Origin: Croceicoccus sp.
GTDB lineage: Bacteria; Pseudomonadota; Alphaproteobacteria; Sphingomonadales; Sphingomonadaceae
NCBI GenBank assembly: GCA_002694745.1
Contig: NZMY01000050.1
Span: forward strand, 456,232 to 520,231
Direction: 5' to 3'
DNA: 64,000 bases
Shown: positions 39,208 to 48,282 of the stretch, piece after piece
Layout: each line of letters begins with the position of its first letter
How positions within the stretch are numbered: the first letter of the stretch is position 1
Translations under genes and position numbers: made by a program
The notes under the pieces: generated by a model
Told to the model about the DNA's origin: nothing
The model's input: the letters and a program-made list of their open reading frames with translations, nothing else
Database searches by the model: none

Positions 39208-42069
39208 TCAGAAGCGGTAGGATGCACCCACCAGATAGGTGCGGCCATAGCGTTCGTAGTCGATGACCTGCGCCTTGTCCTCGCTCTGGTAACTGATGAA
39301 GGGTTCGTCGGTCAGGTTGAGCGCCTGCAGGGTCAGCGACAGGCCTTCCAGCGACCCGTCCTCGAAACGATAGCCGATCTGGCCGTCGAAGATCGATTCC
39401 GCATAGGTCTGGCGGAACTGGCGCGTGGCCGAGATGCCGATGAATTCCGCCAGATAGCTCGACCGGTAGCGATGCGACAGGCGCGCCTCGAAGCCCGACT
39501 TCTCGAAGAAGGCGGTCGAGTTCACGACCCATTTCGACAGGCCGGGCACGTCGGATTCGAACGAACTGCCCGAGATCGTGTCGGTCACGTCCAGCTTGCT
39601 GTCGGTGTAGGCGACGCTGGTCTGGAAGCCGAAGCCCTCAAGCGCGGTGGTGAAGATCTCGAACGGGATCGCGGCACTGGCCTCGATGCCGCGGATGCTG
39701 CCGTCGGCGGTGTTGTCGGGACCGCTGACGAAGCCAAGCGTGGTCGTGTTCTCGACGATTGCCTGCTGTTCCGGCGTCAGCGTCGGCACCAGATAGCTGA
39801 AATCGCGGATCGCGCTGACCGCATTGGGGTTCACGAAGTCGTCGAGCCATTTGTAATAGCCGGCGATCGCGATGTACCCCTTTCCGCCCGCGAAATAATG
39901 CTCGAACGACAGGTCGACGCTGTCCGCCATATAGGGGCGAAGCTGCGGGTTGCCGCCGCTGGCCGAGAAGATCGAGCCGAGGGGCGGCTGTGGCGAGGTT
40001 GCGATGGACGCGTTGGTCGAGGCGTTCAGCTGGTCCATGCGCGGACGGGCCAGCGTGCGGGCCGCGGCAAGGCGAACCGTCGTGTCCAGACCGACCTCGA
40101 AGTTCAGCGAGGCGCTGGGCAGGAAGTCGGCATAGGTGTCTCCGTCGGTGACGGGGACCTGCACCGCGCCGATGCCGCCGGGCGAGTTGAACCCGCTCGA
40201 GCTCTGGTCGGTGAAGACCAGCTGGCCGCCGATATTGCCGGTCATCGGAATGCTGCCCAGCATCGCGTCGAGGTCGGCGCGGACATAGCCGGTCCACACT
40301 TTCTCGCTGACCTTCCAGTCGCCGGGATAGGGCAGGTCCGACCCTTCGACGCTGGTCAGCAGATAGGTGCCGTTGTCGATCAGCGCGAACGGATCATAAG
40401 CGACCTGCGGACCGAAGCCGAGGAAGCCGAGGCTGTCGATCGGATCCAGCAGTGCATCTTCGGGGATCGGCGTCTCGCGGATCGCGCCCGGATCGTTCGG
40501 ATCGGTCGAGGTGCCGCCGGCAAAGCTCAGGAAGTTCTGCGTGATGTCGCGCTTCTTGGTGCGGTCGGAATAGGCCGCGCCCAGGACCAGCTGCTTGATG
40601 AAGGGGCTCTGAACCTTGCCCACGACCTCGAACCGGCCGGTCCACAGCTCGTCCTTGGTGGTGGTGTCGTTGATGAAACCGCCCTGCACGATATTGCGCC
40701 CGCCGCCCCAGCCGCGCGGATCGGTCAGCACGATGGTGTTCGTGTCCGAATAATCGGCGACATTGGTAAAGCGATAGGGGAACTTGCCGTCGGACAGCAC
40801 ATAGCTGATCGTGTCGGACGGATCGGCGGGGTTGGCGCCATAGCCAAAACCGGAATAGCTTTCGATCTGCTGCAGGCGGCGATCCGCCATCGAGTAGGAG
40901 ATGTCGAGGTTCAGCAGGACATCGTCATTCTCGTACTTGGTGTTCCAGCCGGCCGCGAAGGTTTCGGTATCCTTACGGTCGTAATCGTTGCGGACCACGG
41001 GCTGCACGCCGTCATAGGTCACCTCGTCGGCGAAGCCGCCGGCATTGCCCACATTGGTAATCGTGTCGGTCGCGCCCCAGCCCGGATAGAGCGGGAACTC
41101 GATGCCGCGCATCGGAATGCGTTCGCGGTAGTCGGCGTAGAACAGGTCGAGAGAGGTGTTGATGTCGGCGGTCGGCTCCCACTCGATGGTGCCGAACGCG
41201 CCAAGGCGGTCGAGGTCGACGGACTTGGCGTAGGGCTTCATGCCGCCCAGCACCATAGTGCCCTCGCTGCCCGCGGGCGCGACGCCGCCGGTGACGTCGC
41301 CTTCCGAGATCTCGGGATAGCCCCAGGCGTTGAAACGCTCGACCTGACTAGGGCTCGACTGCAGGGCAAGGCCCAGCGCGACGCCCAGCGTGTCGCCTGC
41401 GAACTGGTCGACATAGGTTCCGGTCGCGCGATAGCCCCAGCCGTCGAGATCGGGGTTGAGCGAGCCGTCCTCGTTGAATTCGAGCCGTCCGCCAAGCGAG
41501 ATGATGCGCTCGCCAGCGGCAAGCGGGCGGATCGTGCGCAGGTCGACCGTGCCCGCAAGGCCCTGGCCGATCAGGCCCGCATAGGGGGTCTTGTAGACGA
41601 TGCCCTGATTGATCAGCTCGGCCGGATACTGGTCGTATTCCACGGCGCGGTTATCGCCAGAGGACACCAGCTCGCGCCCGTTCAGCAGCGAGGTCGAATA
41701 ATCGGGACCAAGGCCGCGGACCGACAGCGACTGTGCGCGTCCGTTGATGCGCTGCACCGCGAGGCCGGGCAGTCGGCCCAGCGTTTCGGCGATGGACACG
41801 TCCGGCAGCTTGCCGATGTCTTCCGACGAGAACGCCTCGGCAATGACCGGGCTTTCGCGCTTGAGATTGATCGAGGTTTCGAGCGCCTCGCGGTAGCCGG
41901 AGACGACGATCTCGCCGGCGGCTGCGCCGGTGTCCTCGTCCACGTCCTGATCGCCGGGTTCGATGGTCGCTTCCTGCGCCGATACGATTCCGGGTGCGGC
42001 CATCATGGCCATCGCAATGGTAAATGCCGTGATGCTTGCGCCGTGGCGCAGGGTGTTTCGCTTGCTCAT
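39208..42069 (-). CDS. TonB-dependent receptor (maltodextrin-type)
   Basis: Outer-membrane transporter of 953 aa, starting at MSKRNTLRHGASITAF with a signal peptide cleaved near 'GIVSAQEA'. The plug domain contains 'IVVSGYREALETSINLKRESPVIAEAFSSEDIGKLPDVSIAETLGRLPGL'-type family sequence and 'SLSVRGLGPDYSTSLLNGREL'. The beta-barrel follows and ends in the aromatic terminal residue 'GASYRF'. This subclass is typical of Caulobacter/Sphingomonas receptors for carbohydrates. Context (GH13, GH97, LacI, MFS) makes maltodextrin the likely substrate. The track ORF start (1011 aa) is upstream of the signal peptide and rejected. It is divergent from lacI with a candidate operator between. Confidence 0.94.
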   Translation of the reverse strand: MSKRNTLRHGASITAFTIAMAMMAAPGIVSAQEATIEPGDQDVDEDTGAAAGEIVVSGYREALETSINLKRESPVIAEAFSSEDIGKLPDVSIAETLGRLPGLAVQRINGRAQSLSVRGLGPDYSTSLLNGRELVSSGDNRAVEYDQYPAELINQGIVYKTPYAGLIGQGLAGTVDLRTIRPLAAGERIISLGGRLEFNEDGSLNPDLDGWGYRATGTYVDQFAGDTLGVALGLALQSSPSQVERFNAWGYPEISEGDVTGGVAPAGSEGTMVLGGMKPYAKSVDLDRLGAFGTIEWEPTADINTSLDLFYADYRERIPMRGIEFPLYPGWGATDTITNVGNAGGFADEVTYDGVQPVVRNDYDRKDTETFAAGWNTKYENDDVLLNLDISYSMADRRLQQIESYSGFGYGANPADPSDTISYVLSDGKFPYRFTNVADYSDTNTIVLTDPRGWGGGRNIVQGGFINDTTTKDELWTGRFEVVGKVQSPFIKQLVLGAAYSDRTKKRDITQNFLSFAGGTSTDPNDPGAIRETPIPEDALLDPIDSLGFLGFGPQVAYDPFALIDNGTYLLTSVEGSDLPYPGDWKVSEKVWTGYVRADLDAMLGSIPMTGNIGGQLVFTDQSSSGFNSPGGIGAVQVPVTDGDTYADFLPSASLNFEVGLDTTVRLAAARTLARPRMDQLNASTNASIATSPQPPLGSIFSASGGNPQLRPYMADSVDLSFEHYFAGGKGYIAIAGYYKWLDDFVNPNAVSAIRDFSYLVPTLTPEQQAIVENTTTLGFVSGPDNTADGSIRGIEASAAIPFEIFTTALEGFGFQTSVAYTDSKLDVTDTISGSSFESDVPGLSKWVVNSTAFFEKSGFEARLSHRYRSSYLAEFIGISATRQFRQTYAESIFDGQIGYRFEDGSLEGLSLTLQALNLTDEPFISYQSEDKAQVIDYERYGRTYLVGASYRF

Positions 42070-42192
42070 CCTCAGTCCCCATAGTCCGGTGTTGCGGGGT
42101 CCTTCGGAGGACCTTAACCGGCTTGCAATTTCGGGCCTCTGGCGGGGCCCTTGAGGTTCTGAATACAGGTGATTTTGCAGCGCCCGATAGAT

Positions 42193-42207
42193 GGCATACG
42201 TATACGC
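42193..42207. promoter_or_regulatory. Candidate LacI-family operator upstream of TonB receptor
   Basis: GGCATACGTATACGC has the central 8-bp palindrome ATACGTAT, with the central CG common in LacI-family operators. It lies between the divergent receptor and LacI genes, 124 bases from the receptor start. A similar element with CGTATTC occurs upstream of the MFS gene. Confidence 0.4.
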
Positions 42208-42335
42208 TGCTGTTGCGAGATTGCATAAACTGCTGAATTGCAATGGGTTTCTCGCCGCTTTTCGGCACGGCCGAGTTGGGCTAGATTTGGCGATGCGGCG
42301 GGATCGGACTCGCCGCCAAGAAGGAGAGAGGAACG

Positions 42336-43373
42336 ATGGGGCGCAGGCCGACGGGGAGGCCGACCAGTTTCGACATCGCCTATGCCGCGGGCGTGTCGCA
42401 GCCTACCGTCAGCAGGGCGCTTCGCGGCGACCGGTCCGTCAGTGCCGAGACCCGTGCGCGCATCGAGGAGATCGCGCGCGACCTCAATTACACGGTCGAC
42501 AAGAACGCGTCATCGCTGCGTTCGCAGCGGTCGAACACCATCGCGCTGCTGTTCTTCGAGGATCAGACTGCCGACGACAGCAAGATCAATCCCTTCTTCC
42601 TTGCCATGCTGGGTTCGATCACCCGCGCCTGCGCGAACCGGGGGCTGGACCTGCTGATCTCGTTCCAGCGGATGGAGGACGACTGGCACCTGCGTTACCA
42701 GGACGCGAACCGCGCCGACGGGCTGATCCTGCTGGGCTATGGCGACTGGGAGATCTATCAGGCCCGGCTGGCGCAGCTGGTCGAGCAGGGGGCCAATTTC
42801 GCGCGATGGGGTTCGGTGCGTTCGGAAACGAGCGGGGCGACGATCGGCTCGGACAATCTGGGTGCAGGGCGGCTGGCGAGCGAACATCTGCTGTCGCTCG
42901 GCCGCCGCCGGATCGCCTTTCTGGGCCATGCGGACAGCCATTACCCCGAGTTTGCGGACCGTTACGAGGGACTGTGCAATGCATTGCGGGACGCGGGCAT
43001 TCAGCCCGACCCGGCCTTGCAGTTCGACGCGCTGACGAACGAGAAGGCGGGATTCCAGGCCGCCAACCGCCTGATCGCATCGGGCGAGCCATTCGACGCC
43101 GTTTTTGCCGCCAGTGACCTGATCGCCATCGGTGCGATGCGCGCGCTGACCGCGGCGGGCCTTGCGATCCCCGAAGATGTGGCGGTCGTCGGCTTCGACA
43201 ATATCCCCGGCGCCAGCCTGACCACCCCGCCGCTGACCACCGTCCAGCAGGACATCGCGGGCGCGGGCGTGCGGCTGATCGATACGCTGGTGGCTCAGAT
43301 AGAAGGCAGGCCCCTGCCCGAGGCGCGATTGCCGACCCGCCTGATCGTCAGGGGCAGCACGGTCGCGGGATAA
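42336..43373 (+). CDS. LacI-family transcriptional regulator of the maltodextrin locus
   Basis: A 345-aa regulator. The N-terminal HTH and hinge read 'SFDIAYAAGVSQPTVSRALRGDRSVSAETRARIEE' in family style, and the periplasmic-binding-protein-like sensor follows with 'GYGDWEIYQ', 'VFAASDLIAIGAMRAL' and 'VAVVGFDNIPGASLTTPPLTTV'. GAGAGG precedes the ATG. Placed between the TonB receptor and the MFS/amylase genes, it most likely represses both arms and is released by a maltodextrin or maltose. Confidence 0.93.
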   Translation: MGRRPTGRPTSFDIAYAAGVSQPTVSRALRGDRSVSAETRARIEEIARDLNYTVDKNASSLRSQRSNTIALLFFEDQTADDSKINPFFLAMLGSITRACANRGLDLLISFQRMEDDWHLRYQDANRADGLILLGYGDWEIYQARLAQLVEQGANFARWGSVRSETSGATIGSDNLGAGRLASEHLLSLGRRRIAFLGHADSHYPEFADRYEGLCNALRDAGIQPDPALQFDALTNEKAGFQAANRLIASGEPFDAVFAASDLIAIGAMRALTAAGLAIPEDVAVVGFDNIPGASLTTPPLTTVQQDIAGAGVRLIDTLVAQIEGRPLPEARLPTRLIVRGSTVAG

Positions 43374-43401
43374 GGGGCCCGTTCGCCCACGCACCAGCCG
43401 C

Positions 43402-43419
43402 GAATGTATTCGTATTCAG
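43402..43419. promoter_or_regulatory. Candidate second LacI-family operator upstream of MFS gene
   Basis: GAATGTATTCGTATTCAG is an imperfect palindrome centred on CG and shares CGTATwC with the site at 42193-42207. It lies about 90 bases before the MFS start, right after lacI. The match is short and could be coincidental. Confidence 0.35.
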
Positions 43420-43508
43420 CTTGTGGCCCTGCCGCGATCCGTGCAGCCATTCACGATTGACGCGCGGCGAGCACGATCCGGGCGCGGAGGGAAAGGACAA
43501 GCGCCGAT

Positions 43509-45026
43509 ATGAGCCGGACGGAAAAACCGCTGCAGGGATTCTGGGGGCTGTGGAACATCAGCTTCGGCTTTTTCGGCATCCAGATCGGCTTTGCGCTTCA
43601 GAATGCGAATATGAGCCGGGTCTTCCAGACCTTGGGCGCCAGCATGGACGACCTGCCGGCGCTTTGGGTGGCCGCGCCGCTGACCGGCCTGATCGTGCAG
43701 CCCATCATCGGCCATCTGTCGGACCGCACATGGACGCGGCTTGGCCGCCGGCGCCCCTATTTCCTGACCGGCGCCCTGCTTTCGGCTTTTGCGCTGTTCC
43801 TGATGCCTTTCGCGCCCACCATTGCCGCGCCGCTGGTGTTCGCCGCCGCAATGCTATGGGTGCTGGACGCCAGCCTCAATATCTCGATGGAGCCTTTCCG
43901 CGCCTTTGTCGGCGACATGCTGCGTACCGACCAGCACGCGGCGGGCTATGCCGTGCAGACCGCCTTTATCGGCGCGGGCGCAGTGATGGGGTCGATCTTC
44001 CCGTTTCTGCTCGAGCATCTGGGCGTATCCAACGTGGCCGCGCCCGGCGCGCTGCCCGACACGGTGCGCTTCAGCTTCTGGACGGGCGCGGTGGCCTTGC
44101 TGGTCGCGGTCGTCTGGACGGTGGTGACGACGCGCGAGTTCAGCCCCGAGGAACAGGCCGCCTTTGCCAGCCACCAAACCCCGGTGGACGAGGCGGCGAT
44201 GATGCGCGCATTGGCGGACAAGCCCACGCTGGCCGGCATGGTGTGGATCGCGCTGGGCGCGGCGGTCGTGGTGCTGGTCGATGTGCTTGCGCTGGAAAAG
44301 GAAGTGCTGCTGCTAGGCGGACTGATGGCGCTATACGGCGTGCTGACGCTGATCGCGATCCGCATGGCGCGGGCAGGGCGGCCGCCCAACATGCTGTCCA
44401 GCATCGTCGGCGATTTCTCGGGCATGCCGCCCGTCATGAAGCGGCTGGCGCTGGTGCAGTTCTTCAGCTGGTCGGCGCTTTTCATCATGTGGATCAACAC
44501 CACGCCGGTGGTCACCCAATATGTGTTCGGATCGACCGACACGGCCAGCACCGCCTATAACGAAGGCGCGAACTGGGTGAATGTGCTGTTCACCGTCTAT
44601 AACGGTGTCGCCGCCGTGGCCGCGCTTGCGCTGCTGCCGGTTATGAGCCGCCGGTTCGGGCCGGTGCGAACCCATTCGATTTGCCTGACGCTGGGCGCGC
44701 TGGGCTTTCTGGGCTTTTTCGTGCTGCGCGATGCCAATGCGCTGATCGCGGCCGAAATCGGCATCGGCATCGCCTGGGCCAGCATCCTCGCCATGCCCTA
44801 TGCCATCCTCGCCTCGAACCTGCCGCAGTCGAAGCTGGGCATCTACATGGGGCTGTTCAACATCTTTATCGTCGTGCCGCAATTGCTGGTCGCCACCGTC
44901 ATGGGGTCGATCATGCTGTGGCTTTTCCCGGGTGAACCGATCTGGACGATGCTGTTCGCCGCCGCCGCCTGGATCATCGCCGCGCTCGCCATGACGCGCG
45001 TGTCGGCTGCCATTCCGCAGGAGTGA
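43509..45026 (+). CDS. MFS sugar transporter (maltose/maltodextrin, GPH/SLC45-like)
   Basis: A 505-aa inner-membrane transporter with about 12 hydrophobic segments. It begins 'LQGFWGLWNISFGFFGIQIGFALQNANMSRVFQ', as in the sucrose/maltose H+ symporters of the SLC45/GPH-like group, and carries the loop motif 'GHLSDRTWTRLGRRRPYF'. It fills the transport step between periplasm and the cytoplasmic GH13 alpha-glucosidase. The following alpha-amylase gene starts six bases after its stop, so the two are co-transcribed. Confidence 0.92.
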   Translation: MSRTEKPLQGFWGLWNISFGFFGIQIGFALQNANMSRVFQTLGASMDDLPALWVAAPLTGLIVQPIIGHLSDRTWTRLGRRRPYFLTGALLSAFALFLMPFAPTIAAPLVFAAAMLWVLDASLNISMEPFRAFVGDMLRTDQHAAGYAVQTAFIGAGAVMGSIFPFLLEHLGVSNVAAPGALPDTVRFSFWTGAVALLVAVVWTVVTTREFSPEEQAAFASHQTPVDEAAMMRALADKPTLAGMVWIALGAAVVVLVDVLALEKEVLLLGGLMALYGVLTLIAIRMARAGRPPNMLSSIVGDFSGMPPVMKRLALVQFFSWSALFIMWINTTPVVTQYVFGSTDTASTAYNEGANWVNVLFTVYNGVAAVAALALLPVMSRRFGPVRTHSICLTLGALGFLGFFVLRDANALIAAEIGIGIAWASILAMPYAILASNLPQSKLGIYMGLFNIFIVVPQLLVATVMGSIMLWLFPGEPIWTMLFAAAAWIIAALAMTRVSAAIPQE

Positions 45027-45032
45027 TTGCAC

Positions 45033-46442
45033 ATGAAGCGCCTTTCCATCCTTTCGCTGACCCTGGGAGCCGCGCTCCTGTCGCCTTGCGCCATGGCGCA
45101 GGAACCGGCCGATCCGTGGACGCCGCAGCCCTACAGCACGATTCAGCATCCCGAATGGTCGAAGGACGCCGTGCTCTATCAGATAAACACGCGCCAGTTC
45201 ACGCCCGAGGGGACCTTCCGCGCCGCCGAGCGTGAATTGCCGCGGCTGAAAGAACTGGGCGTCGACATATTGTGGCTGATGCCGATCCATCCCATTGGCG
45301 AGAAGAACCGCAAGGGCACGCTGGGTTCGCCCTATTCGGTGCAGGATTATTACGAGGTCAATCCCGAATTCGGCACCAAGGAAGATCTGAAAAGCTTCGT
45401 CGATGCGGCGCATGCGCAGGGCTTTCACGTCATTCTCGACCTCGTCGCCAACCACACCGCGTGGGACAATGCGCTCGCGGAGCAGCACCCCGACTGGTAC
45501 GAAAAGGACTGGAAGGGCGATTTCCGCCCGACCCCGTGGTGGGACTGGTCCGACGTCATCGATCTCGACTGGTCGAAGCCCGGCGTTCGCAAGCATGTCG
45601 GCGAGGCGATGGAATACTGGGTCCGCGAATTCGACATTGACGGCTATCGCGCCGATGTGGCGGGCTATGTCCCGCTCGATTTCTGGGAGGCCGAGCGCCA
45701 GCGGCTCGACGCCATCCGTCCGGTGTTCATGCTGGCCGAATGGAAGACGCCGGAAATGACGCGACAGGCGTTCGACGCGGTCTATGCGTGGGAATGGCAC
45801 GAGACGATAAAGGAGATCGCGCAGGGCAAGGCCGATGCGACCGCATTGTTCAGCTATTATGCCGAGAACGAGAGCAGCTGGCCGCGCGAGGCCATGCGCC
45901 TTACCTATATCGCCAATCACGACAGCAATTCTTGGGAAGGCACGCAATACGAGAATTTCGGCGAAGCGCTGCCCGCGTTCATGGCGTTGTCCTTCGCCGG
46001 TGAAGGGCTGCCGATGCTGTATAACGGGCAGGAGGCTTGCAACGCCAAGCGGCTGGAATTCTTCGAAAAGGACCCGATCGACTGGTCGCAGGGCGAGGGA
46101 TGCACATTGGGCGATCTGGCGTCGCGGCTGATCGCGTTTCGCAAGGCCAATCCGGCTCTGGGCAACGGGCAATGGGGGGCGCGGATGCAGCAGGTCGTGA
46201 ACGACAAGCCGCAGCAATTGTTCGCATGGGTCCGCCAGCAGGACGGCAACAAGGTGGTCGGGCTGTTCAACCTGTCTGAAAAGCCCGTCAGCGCGCAACT
46301 GGCCGACGGGCTGGCCGCAGGGCGCTATGTCGATTTTGCGGACGGTTCGGCCATCGAGTTGAAAGCAGGGACCACGGTGGAATTGCCTGCGTGGGGTTAC
46401 CGGCTGCTGTCGACAGGGAGTAGCACCGCGCCGCGCGATTGA
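45033..46442 (+). CDS. Exported GH13 alpha-amylase
   Basis: A 469-aa GH13 enzyme with a signal peptide ('LSILSLTLGAALLSPCAMAQ'). The ATG at 45033 has AGGAG nine bases upstream and is preferred to the TTG two codons earlier in the track ORF. The catalytic residues are in 'IDGYRADVAGYV' (Asp), 'VFMLAEWKTPEM' (Glu) and 'YIANHDSNSWEGT' (Asp). The compact size and 'WLMPIHPIGEKNRKGTLGSPYSVQDYYE' resemble the small periplasmic alpha-amylases of Bacteroidetes and sphingomonads. It ends 124 bases before the convergent fasciclin gene. Confidence 0.93.
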   Translation: MKRLSILSLTLGAALLSPCAMAQEPADPWTPQPYSTIQHPEWSKDAVLYQINTRQFTPEGTFRAAERELPRLKELGVDILWLMPIHPIGEKNRKGTLGSPYSVQDYYEVNPEFGTKEDLKSFVDAAHAQGFHVILDLVANHTAWDNALAEQHPDWYEKDWKGDFRPTPWWDWSDVIDLDWSKPGVRKHVGEAMEYWVREFDIDGYRADVAGYVPLDFWEAERQRLDAIRPVFMLAEWKTPEMTRQAFDAVYAWEWHETIKEIAQGKADATALFSYYAENESSWPREAMRLTYIANHDSNSWEGTQYENFGEALPAFMALSFAGEGLPMLYNGQEACNAKRLEFFEKDPIDWSQGEGCTLGDLASRLIAFRKANPALGNGQWGARMQQVVNDKPQQLFAWVRQQDGNKVVGLFNLSEKPVSAQLADGLAAGRYVDFADGSAIELKAGTTVELPAWGYRLLSTGSSTAPRD

Positions 46443-46460
46443 CGCGCCGGATGCCGAAGG

Positions 46461-46500
46461 CCGCAAGCCCAAGGGGGAGGTAAGAGCCCTGGACTTGCGG
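46461..46500. terminator. Bidirectional terminator-like hairpin between convergent genes
   Basis: CCGCAAG pairs with CTTGCGG, and inner arms CCAAGGG and CCCTGG extend the stem with small bulges. It lies between the converging amylase and fasciclin genes, where a shared terminator is expected. There is no long T-run, so efficiency is uncertain. Confidence 0.6.
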
Positions 46501-46566
46501 CGCGCGCTCCCATCATATCCGCGCGGCTTCCGGACCGTGCGGATATTTTCGCGATGGGAACGAGTG

Positions 46567-47088
46567 TCAGGCCGGCAGTGATACGGCGTCGGTTGCGTGT
46601 ATCACGCCGTTCGACGCCTTCACATCGGCTTGCACGACAGTCGCCGTGCCGCCCTTTGCGTCGGTCAGGATCACATTGCCGCCCGACATGCTGGCCGTCA
46701 GAGTTCCGCCCTGCACGGTGGTCAGTTCGGCGGTGCCGCCATTGCTCTCGATCATGCCGATCAGCTGCGTGGCGGAGACATTGCCCGGCACCACGTGATA
46801 GGTCAGCACCGAACGCAGCATGTCGGCATTCTCGGGCTTGAGCAGGGTCGACACGGTCCCGTCGGGCAGCTTGGCGAAAGCGGCATCGGTCGGCGCGAAA
46901 ACGGTGAACGGTCCATCACCGGCAAGCGTGTCGGCAAGGTTTGCGGCCTTCACGGCGGCGACCAGCGTTTCGTGATCGGGTGACGCCACGGCTGCCTCGA
47001 CAATGGTCGAGCCGCCATGATGGTCGGCGTGGGCGGGCATGGCGGCAGTAAGCAGGACGGCTGCTGCAAGCGAGATGGGAAGTTTCAT
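46567..47088 (-). CDS. Exported fasciclin-domain protein
   Basis: A 173-aa secreted protein: a signal peptide ('ISLAAAVLLTAAMPAHA'), then a single FAS1 domain. The conserved boxes are 'GPFTVFAPTDAAFAKLP' (H1) and 'SNGVIHATDAVSLPA' near the C-terminus (H2), with 'LTYHVVPG' between them. FAS1 proteins act in adhesion or envelope functions. It is in the same orientation as the small membrane protein and LOV-HTH genes upstream, with a 194-base gap, so a shared transcript is not assured. Confidence 0.94.
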   Translation of the reverse strand: MKLPISLAAAVLLTAAMPAHADHHGGSTIVEAAVASPDHETLVAAVKAANLADTLAGDGPFTVFAPTDAAFAKLPDGTVSTLLKPENADMLRSVLTYHVVPGNVSATQLIGMIESNGGTAELTTVQGGTLTASMSGGNVILTDAKGGTATVVQADVKASNGVIHATDAVSLPA

Positions 47089-47282
47089 ATCGTCCTCTTC
47101 GTTGGGGGGCTTGAAGTCGGGCGTGTTTGCAATCCGGTGGTCGAGGGGATCTTGCCGAACCGGTCGAGCCGGATTGCCTCGAACGGTAGATTGATAATCG
47201 GTTAGCTTGGACTTGATCTATCAAGTTGGACGGGACCTGCAGGCGGGTGGGAAGAACTCTGCAGGCCCCGTCGCTCCTGAAA

Positions 47283-47438
47283 TCACGGCATCGTAATCGC
47301 GCCGGTCATCCAGGTTGCAGAAAGAAAAGTAATCGCGAGCCCAAGGCTTATACCAAGCACGTAGCGCACCACACGTTCTTCGCTTCCGCCTCTGACGTCT
47401 TCTGATGCGTAGTGAGGTTCTTCATCGATCGGCAACAT
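47283..47438 (-). CDS. Small single-span membrane protein (51 aa), unrecognised
   Basis: This gene is below the ORF track threshold. From the ATG at 47438 the protein reads MLPIDEEPHYASEDVRGGSE, then a basic stretch 'ERVVRY' and a hydrophobic helix 'VLGISLGLAITFLSATWMTGAI' ending at TGA. A near-perfect GAGGAGG lies five bases before the ATG, the best Shine-Dalgarno in this part of the window. An acidic N-terminus and one C-terminal membrane span suggest an N-in small membrane protein. It lies 146 bases downstream of the LOV-HTH gene on the same strand. The function is unknown. Confidence 0.75.
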   Translation of the reverse strand: MLPIDEEPHYASEDVRGGSEERVVRYVLGISLGLAITFLSATWMTGAITMP

Positions 47439-47584
47439 TGCATCCTCCTCTCAAACAGGTTGCGTGCCACGATAGGAAAGATGCGCCTCGCCTACCGCTT
47501 CAACAACCTGTCCGAAGGTGCAACCTTGTGGTCCAAGGAAGTACTTGCCGTGATCGAGACGTTATTTGTGCGGGCTGTCCAGTT

Positions 47585-48175
47585 TTAATATCCCGCTTCG
47601 ATGACGGTCCTGATCGCCTCTGCCGTGGTTCTTATGCCCAGCGTCTTCAGCAGGGCCGCGCGGTGCATCTTGATCGTCCGCTCGCTGAGGTCGAGGTCAT
47701 AGGCGATCTGCTTGTTCAGCTTGCCGCGCGCCATCTCGATCAGGATCTGCTTCTGGCGCGGGGTCAGCTTTTCGATCTGCTGGCGGGCCTGCTTCTGCCG
47801 GTCCTCGCCCACGGTTTCGGCCGCGCCGACGATTTCCATCTGCGAGCCGAGGAAATATTCCAGCTGGCCCTTGTCGTCGAAAATTGGCGCGACCATGACG
47901 GCGTTGCGGAAGGGGGTCCCGTCCTTCTTGTAGTTCAAAATCTCGACCATGGTGGGCCGCCGCTGCCGCACGCCCTGACGCAATTCCTCGGTCAGCCAAG
48001 GTTCGGTTTCGGGCCCAGTCAGGAACCGGCAGTTGTAACCGATGATCTCTTCGCGTTCATATCCCGTCAGCGCCGTGAAGGCGGCATTGCATTCGACGAT
48101 GGGATTGTCGGGCAGCCGCGGATTGCTGACGACCGCTGCCACGGTGCTCGAAGCGATGAGGTCTGACGCGTTCAT
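47585..48175 (-). CDS. LOV-HTH photoreceptor transcription factor (EL222-like)
   Basis: A 196-aa one-component blue-light regulator. The N-terminal LOV/PAS domain has the flavin-adduct Cys in 'GYNCRFLTGPETEP' (usual GRNCRFLQ), the FMN-contacting 'NYKKDGTPFRNAVMVAPIFD' and the signalling Gln in 'FLGSQMEI'. The C-terminal LuxR-type HTH reads 'LTPRQKQILIEMARGKLNKQIAYDL' followed by 'SERTIKMHRAALLKTLGIRT'. All residues needed for photochemistry are present. The architecture is the same as EL222 of Erythrobacter. It is upstream of a small membrane protein gene and flanks the exporter/NRPS block, so these are candidate light-regulated targets (inference). Confidence 0.93.
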   Translation of the reverse strand: MNASDLIASSTVAAVVSNPRLPDNPIVECNAAFTALTGYEREEIIGYNCRFLTGPETEPWLTEELRQGVRQRRPTMVEILNYKKDGTPFRNAVMVAPIFDDKGQLEYFLGSQMEIVGAAETVGEDRQKQARQQIEKLTPRQKQILIEMARGKLNKQIAYDLDLSERTIKMHRAALLKTLGIRTTAEAIRTVIEAGY

Positions 48176-48282
48176 GAAACGAAGCTAGTCACTGGCAAGG
48201 CGATTTGAAAGTTTCCGAGCGTATCCTGGCATGCTTTTGAACGGCTTTCATTCCGCCGTCCGCTACTCCGGTCCCCAAGCAC

